Positions 9,285-17,153 of a stretch of DNA of 64,000 bases are shown piece by piece. Within the stretch, counting starts at the first letter, position 1. Each line of letters begins with the position of its first letter. The notes below the pieces were generated by a model. The model saw only the letters and a program-made list of their open reading frames with translations. It was not told the DNA's origin and ran no database searches. Origin of the DNA: JBFMEX01 sp040752215 (lineage in GTDB: Bacteria; Pseudomonadota; Alphaproteobacteria; Rhizobiales; Hyphomicrobiaceae); contig JBFMEX010000081.1 of the NCBI GenBank assembly GCA_040752215.1, forward strand, positions 55,032 through 119,031, read 5' to 3'. A program made the position numbers and the translations under genes.

Positions 9285-10763
9285 TCAGTGCAATGAAGCG
9301 GTGCCACCAGAACCGCAGCATTTCTTGAACTTCTTACCCGAACCGCAGGGGCAGGGATCGTTGCGACCGACCTTGGTCGAGCGGACGGGCTCCGACGTTG
9401 GAGCCGGCACCGCCTTCGGGCGCCATGCCGCAGCACAGCGCAGAATGGTCGCCGGAAGATCGTCGCGGATCCTGTCGCGGCGCGCGGCTGTGATGCGGCT
9501 GCCGTAGACCTCGGGTCCGGCGAGCGCCAGGATCGGATCGATGAGGCGGTCCGTGCGCTTGCTTTCTTTGCTGGATCGGCCAAGCGCGACGTGGAACTCG
9601 AGCCCATGCAGGAACCCGTCGGCCCAGTCGCGGCCGACGAGATCGTCGCCGTAGTCGACGATGATCGGCGTGATCGGATCGCCGCGCATCATGCCGTCGG
9701 CAATCGCGTTCCATCGCCGCTTCAGCAGATCGAAGAAGAACTGTGCCTGCTCCATGCCGTCGAATCCGGGTGACGCGCCATCGCCGCCCCAGATCGCGTC
9801 GAGATAGTCGGACGGCCGCACGACGTCCGGCCCGGCGATCAGCGCCGTCAGGAAGCCGTCGAGCATCTCGATGTTCATGCTGGCCTCGGGAACCTGCGCG
9901 CTGACGAGAAAGCCTGCGAGCCATTCGAGCTCGTAAACGTTGAGACCCGCCACCTCTTCGTCGCCGGTCCGCAAGGCGACACGACCTTCGAAACCCAGCG
10001 AGTTCTGCCGTTCGAGCCATTCCACCGCTTCGACCGGATCGTCGATGGCCATGATGCGATCCTGGTTGAGCTCATTTGGATCACTCGGGTTCGCCGCCGC
10101 GGCGTGGAGCACGCGCAACGTCTCCTCACGGTCGACGTCCCGGTAGTCGGAGAACACGCTCCTCGTTGCCCAGACGCGCTCCAGCGTCGGTTTCATCCCG
10201 GAGAGGCCCAGATGTGCGACGGCATCCTCCCAGCCGATCCACGCGATCGAGTCATCGGGTATCAGCCCCTCGCGCTCGACGCGTTCGAGCAGGTGCGCCA
10301 CATCTGCGCGGTCGAGCCGGTCATCGAAAGCCAGCCGTGCCAGTGCCTGGAACAGACCCCATCGCACCTGCCAGCACACGGCGGGATCAGTGGCGAGGTC
10401 CGAGAGCGCCGACGCGTCTCCATCCCACAGGCTGACGATCAGGCGGGCGGAGCCTTCGGCTGCGCCGTTGCCAATCAGGTGCTCGATGTCCGCTTCGGGC
10501 AACTTCAGGAGATCGCGAAGTGTGGGCCAGACCTGCGTGTCCTTGGCCGCGGCCAGAACGTGGAGACCGCGGAGCAGGAGCTGCGTATCGTCGGGGATGA
10601 GCCACACGCCATCGAGGAACTTGCGCGCCAACTCGACGATGCGGGGCCGCAATCTCTCAACTTCGGCCACGCCGGCGCGCAGCGCCTCGTTCGGCACGCC
10701 CGCCGAGGTCGAAAGCTCGTGAATGATCTCGTCCGGGGACATGTCGGCCTGGGATCGAAGCAA
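9285..10763 (-). CDS. YecA/UPF0149-like protein with C-terminal SEC-C zinc motif
   Basis: 492 aa. Helical N-terminal half of unclear type (a DUF1186-like repeat region is possible), a UPF0149/YecA-like central part about residues 270-400 (LEWLAGFLVSAQ, MLDGFLTALIAGP, WADGFLHGLEFH), then a linker and a C-terminal SEC-C motif (VGRNDPCPCGSGKKFKKCC) that binds zinc as at the SecA tail. YecA proteins contact ribosomes or SecA-type partners; the role of this long version is not known. It begins 18 bp after the eutC stop, so it is probably in the same transcript. Confidence 0.85.
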   Translation of the reverse strand: MLRSQADMSPDEIIHELSTSAGVPNEALRAGVAEVERLRPRIVELARKFLDGVWLIPDDTQLLLRGLHVLAAAKDTQVWPTLRDLLKLPEADIEHLIGNGAAEGSARLIVSLWDGDASALSDLATDPAVCWQVRWGLFQALARLAFDDRLDRADVAHLLERVEREGLIPDDSIAWIGWEDAVAHLGLSGMKPTLERVWATRSVFSDYRDVDREETLRVLHAAAANPSDPNELNQDRIMAIDDPVEAVEWLERQNSLGFEGRVALRTGDEEVAGLNVYELEWLAGFLVSAQVPEASMNIEMLDGFLTALIAGPDVVRPSDYLDAIWGGDGASPGFDGMEQAQFFFDLLKRRWNAIADGMMRGDPITPIIVDYGDDLVGRDWADGFLHGLEFHVALGRSSKESKRTDRLIDPILALAGPEVYGSRITAARRDRIRDDLPATILRCAAAWRPKAVPAPTSEPVRSTKVGRNDPCPCGSGKKFKKCCGSGGTASLH

Positions 10764-10781
10764 TTGAAAGCGGGCAATGCT

Positions 10782-11579
10782 CTATTCGGACACCTTCGCG
10801 GCAGCAAGACCGGCTGTGGTGCGTGACGTTTCGAGATCCGCGCCACTTCTATCCTTGAGCCCGACGCCGGTCACTTGCAGCGCAAGCGCGGTCTTGATGA
10901 GCCATGCGAGGTTGGCGGCAGCGGCCTCGGGTGAGAGGCCACCCGGCCGGATGTTCGAGATGCAATTGCGCTCGGCGTCGGCGCGGCCGGGACGTGGTGC
11001 ATAGGTCAGGTAGATGCTCAGGCTGTCCGCCGCCGAAAGCCCTGGCCGCTCGCCGATCAGCACCGCGCCCAGCCGCGCGCCGAGAAGCGCGCCGACCTCG
11101 TCGCCCAGGGCCACGCGCGCGCCTTCGGCAATGACGATGGGGCCGAGCTTCAGTCCCAGGGTCTCGATGTGGGGCAGCAGCGCGCTGACCAACGCCGGAG
11201 CATGGGCCGCCACGCCCGTGGCTGAGAGCCCGTCACCGATCATGAGCGCGAGATCGCATGTGTCAGCGTGCGCCGCTGCTTCGATCCGCTTGCTTGAAAC
11301 GGCGTCGAGCTGCCGGCCAAGGTCGGGTCGCCGCAGATAGGTGGCACGCTCGCAGGCCTGGCTCTCCACCTCGATCGTGTCGAGCCCAAGGGTCCGCAGT
11401 TGGGCCGCGAGTGCTGTGCGGTCAAGACAGGCGTGCACGGCATCGCGCGCCTGCGCGTGTGCCAGCGCGAACGACAGCACCTCCCGCGTCGGCAGCGATG
11501 CCCCCGCGCGACCGAGCGCGATGCGTGCCGGCGTCCATGCGCCGAGACCTTTCCAGGGATCGCGCGGCGTGTTCGTCAT
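10782..11579 (-). CDS. eutC: Ethanolamine ammonia-lyase small subunit
   Basis: 265 aa from ATG 11579, which overlaps the eutB stop by ATGA, so translation is coupled. Family landmarks: SLPTREVLSFALAHAQARDAVH at the start, QACERATYLRRPDLGRQL, MIGDGLSATGV, ERPGLSAADSLSIYLTYAP and the C-terminal NCISNIRP. With EutB it forms the adenosylcobalamin-dependent enzyme that splits ethanolamine into acetaldehyde and ammonia; EutC completes the cobalamin site. In-frame sequence upstream of this ATG lies inside eutB and is not used. Confidence 0.97.
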   Translation of the reverse strand: MTNTPRDPWKGLGAWTPARIALGRAGASLPTREVLSFALAHAQARDAVHACLDRTALAAQLRTLGLDTIEVESQACERATYLRRPDLGRQLDAVSSKRIEAAAHADTCDLALMIGDGLSATGVAAHAPALVSALLPHIETLGLKLGPIVIAEGARVALGDEVGALLGARLGAVLIGERPGLSAADSLSIYLTYAPRPGRADAERNCISNIRPGGLSPEAAAANLAWLIKTALALQVTGVGLKDRSGADLETSRTTAGLAAAKVSE

Positions 11580-12982
11580 GGCGTCGGGTCGCTCGCATTG
11601 GCTGCTTCCTGTGCTCCGGCAATGAGCCGGTGGGCGGGCGCGGGTGCCAGGAGGCGGCCCGCTGCGTCTGTGATTTCCATCTTGCTCAGCCACGCCTCGA
11701 ACTCGGGCGCGCGTTTCAAGCCGAACGCCTCGCGCACGTAGAGCGCGTCATGGAACGACGTCGACTGGTAGCCGAGCATCACGTCGTCGGCGCCGGGCAC
11801 GCCCATGATGTAGTTGACGCCCGCAGTCGCGAGCGCGATCAGCACCACGTCCATGTCATCCTGGTCTGCCTCGGCGTGGTTTGTGTAGCAAACATCGACG
11901 CCCATCGGCAGGCCCAAGAGCTTGCCGCAGAAATGATCCTCCAGCGCCGCGCGCAGGATCTCCTTGCCGTCGTAGAGGTACTCGGGGCCGATGAACCCGA
12001 CGACGGTGTTGACGAGCAGGGGATCGAACGCGCGCGCCACGGCATAGGCGCGGGCCTCGCAGGTCTGCTGGTCGACACCGTGGTGCGCACCCGCCGAAAG
12101 TGCCGAGCCCTGCCCGGTCTCGAAGTACATCGCGTTCTGCCCGACCGTTCCGCGCTTCAAGCTTTGCGCCGCCTCGTTCGCCTCGCGCAAGTGATCGAGC
12201 GTGATACCGAACGAGCGGTTGGTCGCCTCGGTGCCGCCGATCGACTGGAACACGAGGTCGGTCGGAACACCCTTGGCCATGAGATCGAGCGCGGTCGTGA
12301 TGTGGCAGAGCACACAGCTCTGCGTCGGGATCTCGTAGCGGCGGATGAGTTCATCGAGCATCCTCAGCATGGCCTCGATGCGCGCCGGCTGGTCGGTGGC
12401 CGGGTTGATGCCGATCACCGCATCACCGCAGCCGTACATCAGGCCGTCGGCGATCGAGGCCGTGATGCCGGCGAGGTCGTCCGTCGGGTGGTTCGGCTGC
12501 AGCCGCACGGCCATGGTGCCGGGAAGGCCTTGCGTGTTGCGAAAGCGCGTGACGACCCGGCACTTCCTCGCCGCCAGGATCAGGTCCTGGTTGCGCATGA
12601 CTTTCGAGACCGCAGCCGCAATCTCGGGCGTCATGGCGGGAGCCAAGGCGGCGAGGGTGTCCGAATTGGTCGTGTGCGACAGGAGATGCTCGCGGAACAC
12701 GCCGACCGTCATGTGGGCGATTGGCGCGAAAGCACGCGTATCGTGCCGGTCGAGGATCAAGCGCGTGACGTCGTCGTCCTCGTAAGGGATCACCGGATCG
12801 GCGATGATGGCTTTCAGCGGTACATCCGCGAGCGCGAGCTTGGCAGCGATGTTCTCCTCGGCGGAAGCTGCCGCGACACCCGCCAGACGATCGCCCGCGC
12901 GCGGCGGCGACGCCTTCGCCATGAGCGTCTGCAAGGACGGGAAGACATACCTCGTGCCGCCGATAGTATGAGTGAACGTCAT
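11576..12982 (-). CDS. eutB: Ethanolamine ammonia-lyase large subunit
   Basis: 468 aa from ATG 12982, typical for EutB. Landmarks: THTIGGTRYVFPSLQ start, SKVMRNQDLILAARKCRV, GTMAVRLQPNHPTDD, GLMYGCGDAVIGINP and YLYDGKEILRAALEDHFCGKLLGLPMGVDVCYTNHAEADQ in the TIM barrel that binds substrate and B12. It acts in the cytosol. No eutA reactivase, eutE or microcompartment shell gene is in the window, so this is the minimal ethanolamine pathway. The acetaldehyde could be handled by the aldehyde dehydrogenase at 18.6 kb, but that link is only inference. Confidence 0.97.
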   Translation of the reverse strand: MTFTHTIGGTRYVFPSLQTLMAKASPPRAGDRLAGVAAASAEENIAAKLALADVPLKAIIADPVIPYEDDDVTRLILDRHDTRAFAPIAHMTVGVFREHLLSHTTNSDTLAALAPAMTPEIAAAVSKVMRNQDLILAARKCRVVTRFRNTQGLPGTMAVRLQPNHPTDDLAGITASIADGLMYGCGDAVIGINPATDQPARIEAMLRMLDELIRRYEIPTQSCVLCHITTALDLMAKGVPTDLVFQSIGGTEATNRSFGITLDHLREANEAAQSLKRGTVGQNAMYFETGQGSALSAGAHHGVDQQTCEARAYAVARAFDPLLVNTVVGFIGPEYLYDGKEILRAALEDHFCGKLLGLPMGVDVCYTNHAEADQDDMDVVLIALATAGVNYIMGVPGADDVMLGYQSTSFHDALYVREAFGLKRAPEFEAWLSKMEITDAAGRLLAPAPAHRLIAGAQEAANASDPTP

Positions 12983-13410
12983 CCGGCCCCGCCCCCGAGC
13001 CAATCGTCCCGTCGGGCAAAGCACCCGACCGCCATTCCAAGGGAAGGTAGCCTGCCCGTCCGAGGGGAGCCACGGATTTGTCGAAGCGCTCGCGCTGAAT
13101 GGGGAATTCCTGGTGTCCGGTGAGCTTGGCGCCCAGAGCCAGCTTGCACCTCAGTTCCCGACCCCGCCTCGGGAGCGTCAGTCAGTGAGGCTTCAGCAGC
13201 GCAATGGTGCGGCCCGGGTCCCGGTAGATACCGACGACAGCTCCGAAATGTCGCGACGGAGATATTTTGGAGAGACGGCGCCGAAGCGAGCGAGTGACGC
13301 CGATACACGGCCTGCGCTCCCAGGGTCCCGTCGGCAAAGCCGCCGAACCACCGACGAACTCCCTCCGATGCAGCCCACCGGAAGTGAAGCGGTAACAACG
13401 GCTTGGATTC
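12983..13410. other. Intergenic region upstream of eutB
   Basis: 428 bp between the eutB start and tRNA-Gln. It should hold the eutBC promoter. I looked for a cobalamin riboswitch (B12-box on the minus strand) and did not see one. Open frames here are GC-driven and show no recognisable protein. Confidence 0.5.
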
Positions 13411-13485
13411 TGGCTGGGGCGCCAGGATTCGAACCTGGGAATGGCGGAATCAAAATCCGCTGCCTTACCACTTGGCTACGCCCCA
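13411..13485 (-). tRNA. tRNA-Gln (anticodon TTG)
   Basis: 75 nt on the minus strand including encoded CCA. The acceptor stem TGGGGCG pairs with CGCCCCA, the discriminator is G, the anticodon stem GCGGA/TCCGC encloses the loop TTTTGAT giving TTG, and the T arm GGTTCGAATCC is standard. Confidence 0.97.
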
Positions 13486-13858
13486 TCAGGCCGGCCACCC
13501 GGGCGCGGCGGGCGCACCATAGTCGCGCCGCCGCGACGGGGCAACGGGAGTGGATAATGGGGCAGTAGGACGGAGGACGGCCGAGATCATGTCCAGACCC
13601 GCTCCTGCTTCCACTTGACGATTGCCCTACTGCCCTACTGCCCTACTGCCCTACTGCCCTACTGCCCTACTGCCCCACTGCCCTACTGCCCTACTGCCCC
13701 ACTGCCTCCCTTGCATCCCCCCGGCGCGACGGCTATAAAGCCGCCTCGTCCGACACGGGACGGCGCTCCGGCTCCGTCCCGCAGTTGTCTATGGTCCTTT
13801 TCTCGGCCAGCGCCGATGGAAGCGGCCGCCGTGGACAGGCCGGGCGGTTTCGGTCGGG
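13486..13858. other. Non-coding spacer between two tRNA genes
   Basis: 373 bp without a credible gene. It contains the 8-bp tandem repeat at 13623-13702 and, at 13559-13569, GGGGCAGTAGG, the reverse complement of the repeat unit, so a long stem could form between them. Confidence 0.6.
13623..13702. repeat. 8-bp tandem repeat, ten units of TGCCCTAC
   Basis: Ten consecutive 8-bp units; the seventh and tenth read TGCCCCAC. It is intergenic between two tRNA genes. A close relative with 7-bp units (ACTGCCT) occurs at 28134-28182. Confidence 0.95.
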
Positions 13859-13935
13859 CGGAGCGTAGCGCAGCCTGGTAGCGCACTTGCTTCGGGAGCA
13901 AGGGGTCGGGAGTTCGAATCTCCCCGCTCCGACCA
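13859..13935 (+). tRNA. tRNA-Pro (anticodon CGG)
   Basis: 77 nt including encoded CCA. Acceptor CGGAGCG pairs with CGCTCCG, anticodon stem CTTGC/GCAAG encloses TTCGGGA giving CGG, and the T arm GGGAGTTCGAATCTCCC is intact. Its 3' end points at the membrane-protein/TIR cassette; tRNA 3' ends are common integration sites, but I found no direct repeat of it downstream. Confidence 0.97.
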
Positions 13936-13999
13936 ACATCTATCGTCAGAGTGCGTGCGTTCGGACCTGTTGTCGGACGGTTGTCAACAGGGGCTACCA

Positions 14000-14422
14000 A
14001 TGGACGAGAAGACCGAGCGCCAGATCGCCCACCTGGCCATGATCCAGGCGGTGATCGCCCGCATGGCCTCTAACAGCTTCACCCTGAAGACCCTGACCGT
14101 CACGCTCAGCGCTGGCGTGATCGCGCTGCTCGGCTCGGTGAAGACACCCAGTGTGCTGTACCCGCTCGCGGCTATTGGTCCCGTGCTGATCTTCGGTTGG
14201 ATGGATGCCATGTACCTGCGGTTAGAACGTCTCTATCGGAGGCTCTACGACGACGTGCGCAGGGGCGCCGAGATGGAGCCCTACGATATGTGTGTTGACA
14301 GGTACGAAGCCCAGGTCGACCCGTTGCGCCGAATCGCCCTAAGTTGGTCCATAAGCTCGATCTACATGGCGCTGCTCGCCGTCCTGCTGATCCTGTCAGT
14401 CGGAGTGCTGTGGGCCGCCTGA
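14000..14422 (+). CDS. Small three-helix membrane protein paired with TIR protein
   Basis: 140 aa from ATG 14000; the in-frame codons upstream overlap the end of the tRNA region and are unlikely to be used. A polar N-terminal helix with IAHLAMIQAVIARMA is followed by hydrophobic segments at about 29-46 and 51-69, a charged loop about 70-113 (RLERLYRRLYDDVRRG) and a third segment at 115-138. Small membrane proteins with this MIQAVI..MA opening accompany TIR-like genes in other bacteria as I recall them, but I know of no assigned function. The TIR gene starts 13 bp later, so the two form one unit. By analogy with membrane effectors in TIR-based anti-phage systems, it could be the membrane-damaging effector. 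Confidence 0.85.
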   Translation: MDEKTERQIAHLAMIQAVIARMASNSFTLKTLTVTLSAGVIALLGSVKTPSVLYPLAAIGPVLIFGWMDAMYLRLERLYRRLYDDVRRGAEMEPYDMCVDRYEAQVDPLRRIALSWSISSIYMALLAVLLILSVGVLWAA

Positions 14423-14435
14423 ACGGGGGTTCGCA

Positions 14436-14933
14436 ATGGCACGCAGGGCGTTCTACAGTTTCCACTACGAGTTGGATAATATGCGCGCCGCGCGTGTGCG
14501 CAACATGGGCGTCATCGAGGGGGATGCGCCCTGCTCCGATAACGACTGGGAGGCCGTGAAGCGCGGTGGCGATGCCGCCATCGAGCGATGGATTGCACGG
14601 CAGCTGGACGGCCGTAGCACGACAATCGTCCTCATCGGCGCCGAGACCGCCGGACGCCCCTGGATCACGCATGAGATCATGGAATCGTGGAACAAGGGCA
14701 TGGCCCTCTTGGGCATCCATGTCCACAACTTGCTCGACTGGCAGGGGCGGCGGGCGATCAAGGGAGGCAATCCCTTCGATCACGTGACCCTCGGTGATGG
14801 AGCTATCAGGTTGTCCAGTATCGTGCCAGTTTACGATCCGCCGTTCTGGGACAGTTCCCAAGTCTACAAGCACATTGCTGCGAACCTTGGTGATTGGATC
14901 GAACACGCGCACGGCATTCGAAAGGTGGCATAG
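14436..14933 (+). CDS. TIR-like protein of DUF1863/ThsB type
   Basis: 165 aa. It matches the MTH538-type TIR-like domain (DUF1863) seen in Thoeris ThsB: RAFYSFHYELDNMRAARVRN at residues 4-23, AIERWIARQLDGRSTTIVLIG at 48-68, then WITHEIMESWNKGMALLGIHVHNLLD at 76-101. E80 or E83 in that helix is the candidate catalytic Glu of the TIR fold. Such proteins make NAD-derived signal nucleotides on phage infection that switch on a partner effector. Here no ThsA (SIR2-SLOG or Macro) gene is next door; the partner is the small membrane protein. The cassette sits just after tRNA-Pro and by eye has lower GC than its neighbours, which fits transfer. Confidence 0.85.
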   Translation: MARRAFYSFHYELDNMRAARVRNMGVIEGDAPCSDNDWEAVKRGGDAAIERWIARQLDGRSTTIVLIGAETAGRPWITHEIMESWNKGMALLGIHVHNLLDWQGRRAIKGGNPFDHVTLGDGAIRLSSIVPVYDPPFWDSSQVYKHIAANLGDWIEHAHGIRKVA

Positions 14934-15035
14934 TGCGCGTAGCCCACGTCCGGTGCGGGGCCTGAGCCGGGGCAGCGCTCGCGAGGTATTTGCGCGTGCT
15001 CAGCTCGCGCGACGGGACCCGAACCGTCCTCCGGC

Positions 15036-15250
15036 TCATTCGGCTCGCTTCACCACGAGCGGCCGGTGCTCCAGTTCCTTCCGCCCCCGGTCAACTAGCA
15101 AGTCGTGGACCATGCCTCGGCCGCTGTAGCCGTCATTCCGGCAGCACGGCCACGCTGGCGAGGTAGTTCCGCTTGCTCGGCTTCAGCCACCGCCCCTCGA
15201 CCAACGCGAATGCCGGGACTGGAACACCGCCGCTAATTTGTTGCACTCTG
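15036..15250 (-). pseudogene. Frameshifted fragment of an unrecognised gene
   Basis: On the minus strand one frame reads plausible protein (FALVEGRWLKPSKRNYLASV) and stops at 15133-15135. Directly there, the next frame continues without a break in character (GYSGRGMVHDLLVDRGRKEL, then EHRPLVVKRAE) to a stop at 15036-15038. A single frameshift near 15136 would join them. No start or N-terminal part is left, so this looks like the tail of a decayed gene, perhaps from a lost mobile element next to tRNA-Pro. The rest of the 348-bp gap from 14934 to 15281 holds nothing recognisable. Confidence 0.35.
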
Positions 15251-15281
15251 CTGCGACGCCACTCCAACCCGGCCCCCATCC

Positions 15282-16190
15282 ATGCCCTCCGACCTCGCCT
15301 TCAAGACCTCGATGGAGTTCCGCTACGGCGTGCCGGCGGACATGGGCAATGGCGTCGCGCGCCTCGTCGCGGACAATCCGGGGCCGTTCACGTTCAAGGG
15401 CACCAACACCTATCTCGTCGGCGAGAAGAGCCTCGCGGTGATCGACCCCGGGCCCGAGGACGCGGCCCATCTCGCGGCGATCCTCGCCGCCGCGCGCGGC
15501 CGGCCGATCACCCACATCCTCGTCACCCACACCCACCGCGACCACGTCGACGGCTACGCCGCGCTCAAGGCGGCAACCGGCGCGGTCACGGTCGGCTACG
15601 GCGGCGCCAAGCCGTCGCGTGGCACGCTCGCCTCGAGCCCGTCCGGCACCGAGTTCGTCGACCTCGAGTTCACCCCCGACCTGCACGCCGAGACCGGCAT
15701 CCGCATCACCGGCGAGGACTGGGAGATCGAGGCCATCCACACCCCCGGCCACGCTCCCGATCACCTCTGCTTCACGCTCGCCGGCACACGTAAGCTGTTC
15801 TCCGGCGATCACGTGATGGCCTGGAACACGAGCGTCGTCGCCCCGCCCGAGGGCCGCATGGCCGATTACCTCGCCTCACTGCAATTGCTGCTCGACCGAC
15901 CCGAGACGCTCTACCTGCCGGGCCACGGGGGACGCATCGAGGACGGGCCGAGGATGAGCAAGGCCTACCTGCTGCACCGGCGCTGGCGCGAGCAGGCGAT
16001 CCTCGGTGCGATCAAGGCCGGTCACGACACCATCGATGCCATCGTCGCACTCGTCTACCAGGGCCTCGACCCCAAGCTCGACAAGGCCGCCGCACTCGCC
16101 GTGCTCGGCCACGTCGAGCACCTCATTGAGCGCGGCCTGGTGGCGTCCGACGGGGCGGTTTCTTTGCGCTCCCGCCTTTCTCCCCTTTGA
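15282..16190 (+). CDS. MBL-fold metallo-hydrolase (LACTB2-like)
   Basis: 302 aa. Metallo-beta-lactamase fold with metal motif THTHRDHVDG (about residues 86-95), further ligands in HTPGHAPDHLCF and SGDHVMAW, and PGHGG near residue 210. The C-terminal about 80 residues form the winged-helix domain seen in LACTB2-type hydrolases (SKAYLLHRRWREQAILGAI). Family members cleave RNA or thioesters; the substrate here is open. The 3' end overlaps the convergent DUF1499 gene by 68 bp. Confidence 0.92.
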   Translation: MPSDLAFKTSMEFRYGVPADMGNGVARLVADNPGPFTFKGTNTYLVGEKSLAVIDPGPEDAAHLAAILAAARGRPITHILVTHTHRDHVDGYAALKAATGAVTVGYGGAKPSRGTLASSPSGTEFVDLEFTPDLHAETGIRITGEDWEIEAIHTPGHAPDHLCFTLAGTRKLFSGDHVMAWNTSVVAPPEGRMADYLASLQLLLDRPETLYLPGHGGRIEDGPRMSKAYLLHRRWREQAILGAIKAGHDTIDAIVALVYQGLDPKLDKAAALAVLGHVEHLIERGLVASDGAVSLRSRLSPL

Positions 16191-17115
16191 CGCCGGGCTT
16201 GGCCGGCAGCGGCTTCATCGGCTTCTTGCCCCGCCCGACCACGGTGCCTGCCGGCGCCGCCTCCAGCCGGGCGACGATCTCGCGCAGCAGCCGGCGCACC
16301 CGCTCGGCGTTGCGCCCGAGATCGTGACGGCCGTAGCGCGAGGCGGAGCGGATGTCGATGCGCGAGGTGCGCTCATCGCCTTCGACGCGGATCGCCACGT
16401 CGTCGTAGAAGCCGAGGATCAGCGTGCGGTCGACGGCCTCGATCGCGCCCGGCCGCGGTGGCGAAGCGGCCGGCGCCTCCTCGCGCACGATCGCCATCTT
16501 CTGCCGCCTGACTGCCTCCACCGCGATGTCGAACGCCTCCTCGCGCGCGCGATTGAGCTTGATCGCCACGAGGTCGGGATAGGCCTTGGCCTGTAGTGCC
16601 GCGAACCGCTCGCCGGGATAGGCCGCCGCATTGGCGGGCCGCTTGCGCTCGGCTGCCAGGGCAACGAACGCGGGCGGATCATTCGCATCGGTGGTGATGT
16701 CGTTGATCTCCGGCAGGCCGCGCGCCGTTGCCAGCAAGCCGAGCGGCCAGCCGATCACGCCGCCGGCGACGAGCAGCGCCACCAGCACGTTGGCCGTGCC
16801 GTGTCCGCCCCGGCGCCAGATGCGCACGCTCGCCAGCACGGAGAGCACGATTGCCACCGCGCCGCCGACCATGGCGAGCCCGGCCGCATTGAGCGCGACC
16901 GGCGTCGGCATCGAGAACACCCGGTGCAGGAACAGCGCGGCGATCATCAGCGTCGCCGAGAACAGGGCGACCGCACTCGCCCAGCGCGCGCTCGCCGGCG
17001 GCCCGTCACTGGCAACGAACTGCATGGCGCTTCGCTCCCGCCTCCCGAATAGCCGCCGGCGCGCGGCCTCGCGCCACGCGAGACCGTGCGTCATGGTCCG
17101 ACTCCCATTAATCAT
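16123..17115 (-). CDS. DUF1499 membrane protein
   Basis: 330 aa from 17115, or 323 aa from ATG 17094. Two or three hydrophobic segments lie in the first 140 residues (WASAVALFSATLMIAALFL; LAMVGGAVAIVLSVLASV; VLVALLVAGGVIGWPLGLLA), then a DUF1499 domain (LPEINDITTDANDPPAFV ... DVAIRVEG...RIDIRSASRYGRHDLGRNAERV). The C-terminal 50 residues are a basic Pro/Lys-rich tail lying over the end of the convergent MBL gene. The function of DUF1499 is unknown. Confidence 0.88.
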   Translation of the reverse strand: MINGSRTMTHGLAWREAARRRLFGRRERSAMQFVASDGPPASARWASAVALFSATLMIAALFLHRVFSMPTPVALNAAGLAMVGGAVAIVLSVLASVRIWRRGGHGTANVLVALLVAGGVIGWPLGLLATARGLPEINDITTDANDPPAFVALAAERKRPANAAAYPGERFAALQAKAYPDLVAIKLNRAREEAFDIAVEAVRRQKMAIVREEAPAASPPRPGAIEAVDRTLILGFYDDVAIRVEGDERTSRIDIRSASRYGRHDLGRNAERVRRLLREIVARLEAAPAGTVVGRGKKPMKPLPAKPGVKGEKGGSAKKPPRRTPPGRAQ

Positions 17116-17153
17116 ACTCGCGAATCGGACGAAAGCGGGTTCGGGAGGCGGCG

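Noticed and set aside
12983..13410. Cobalamin riboswitch upstream of eutB
   Set aside because: No B12-box or paired helices of the element were found on the minus strand.
13859..15281. Integrated element bounded by a repeat of the tRNA-Pro 3' end
   Set aside because: No second copy of the tRNA 3' end and no integrase gene were found in the following sequence, so attachment sites cannot be called.
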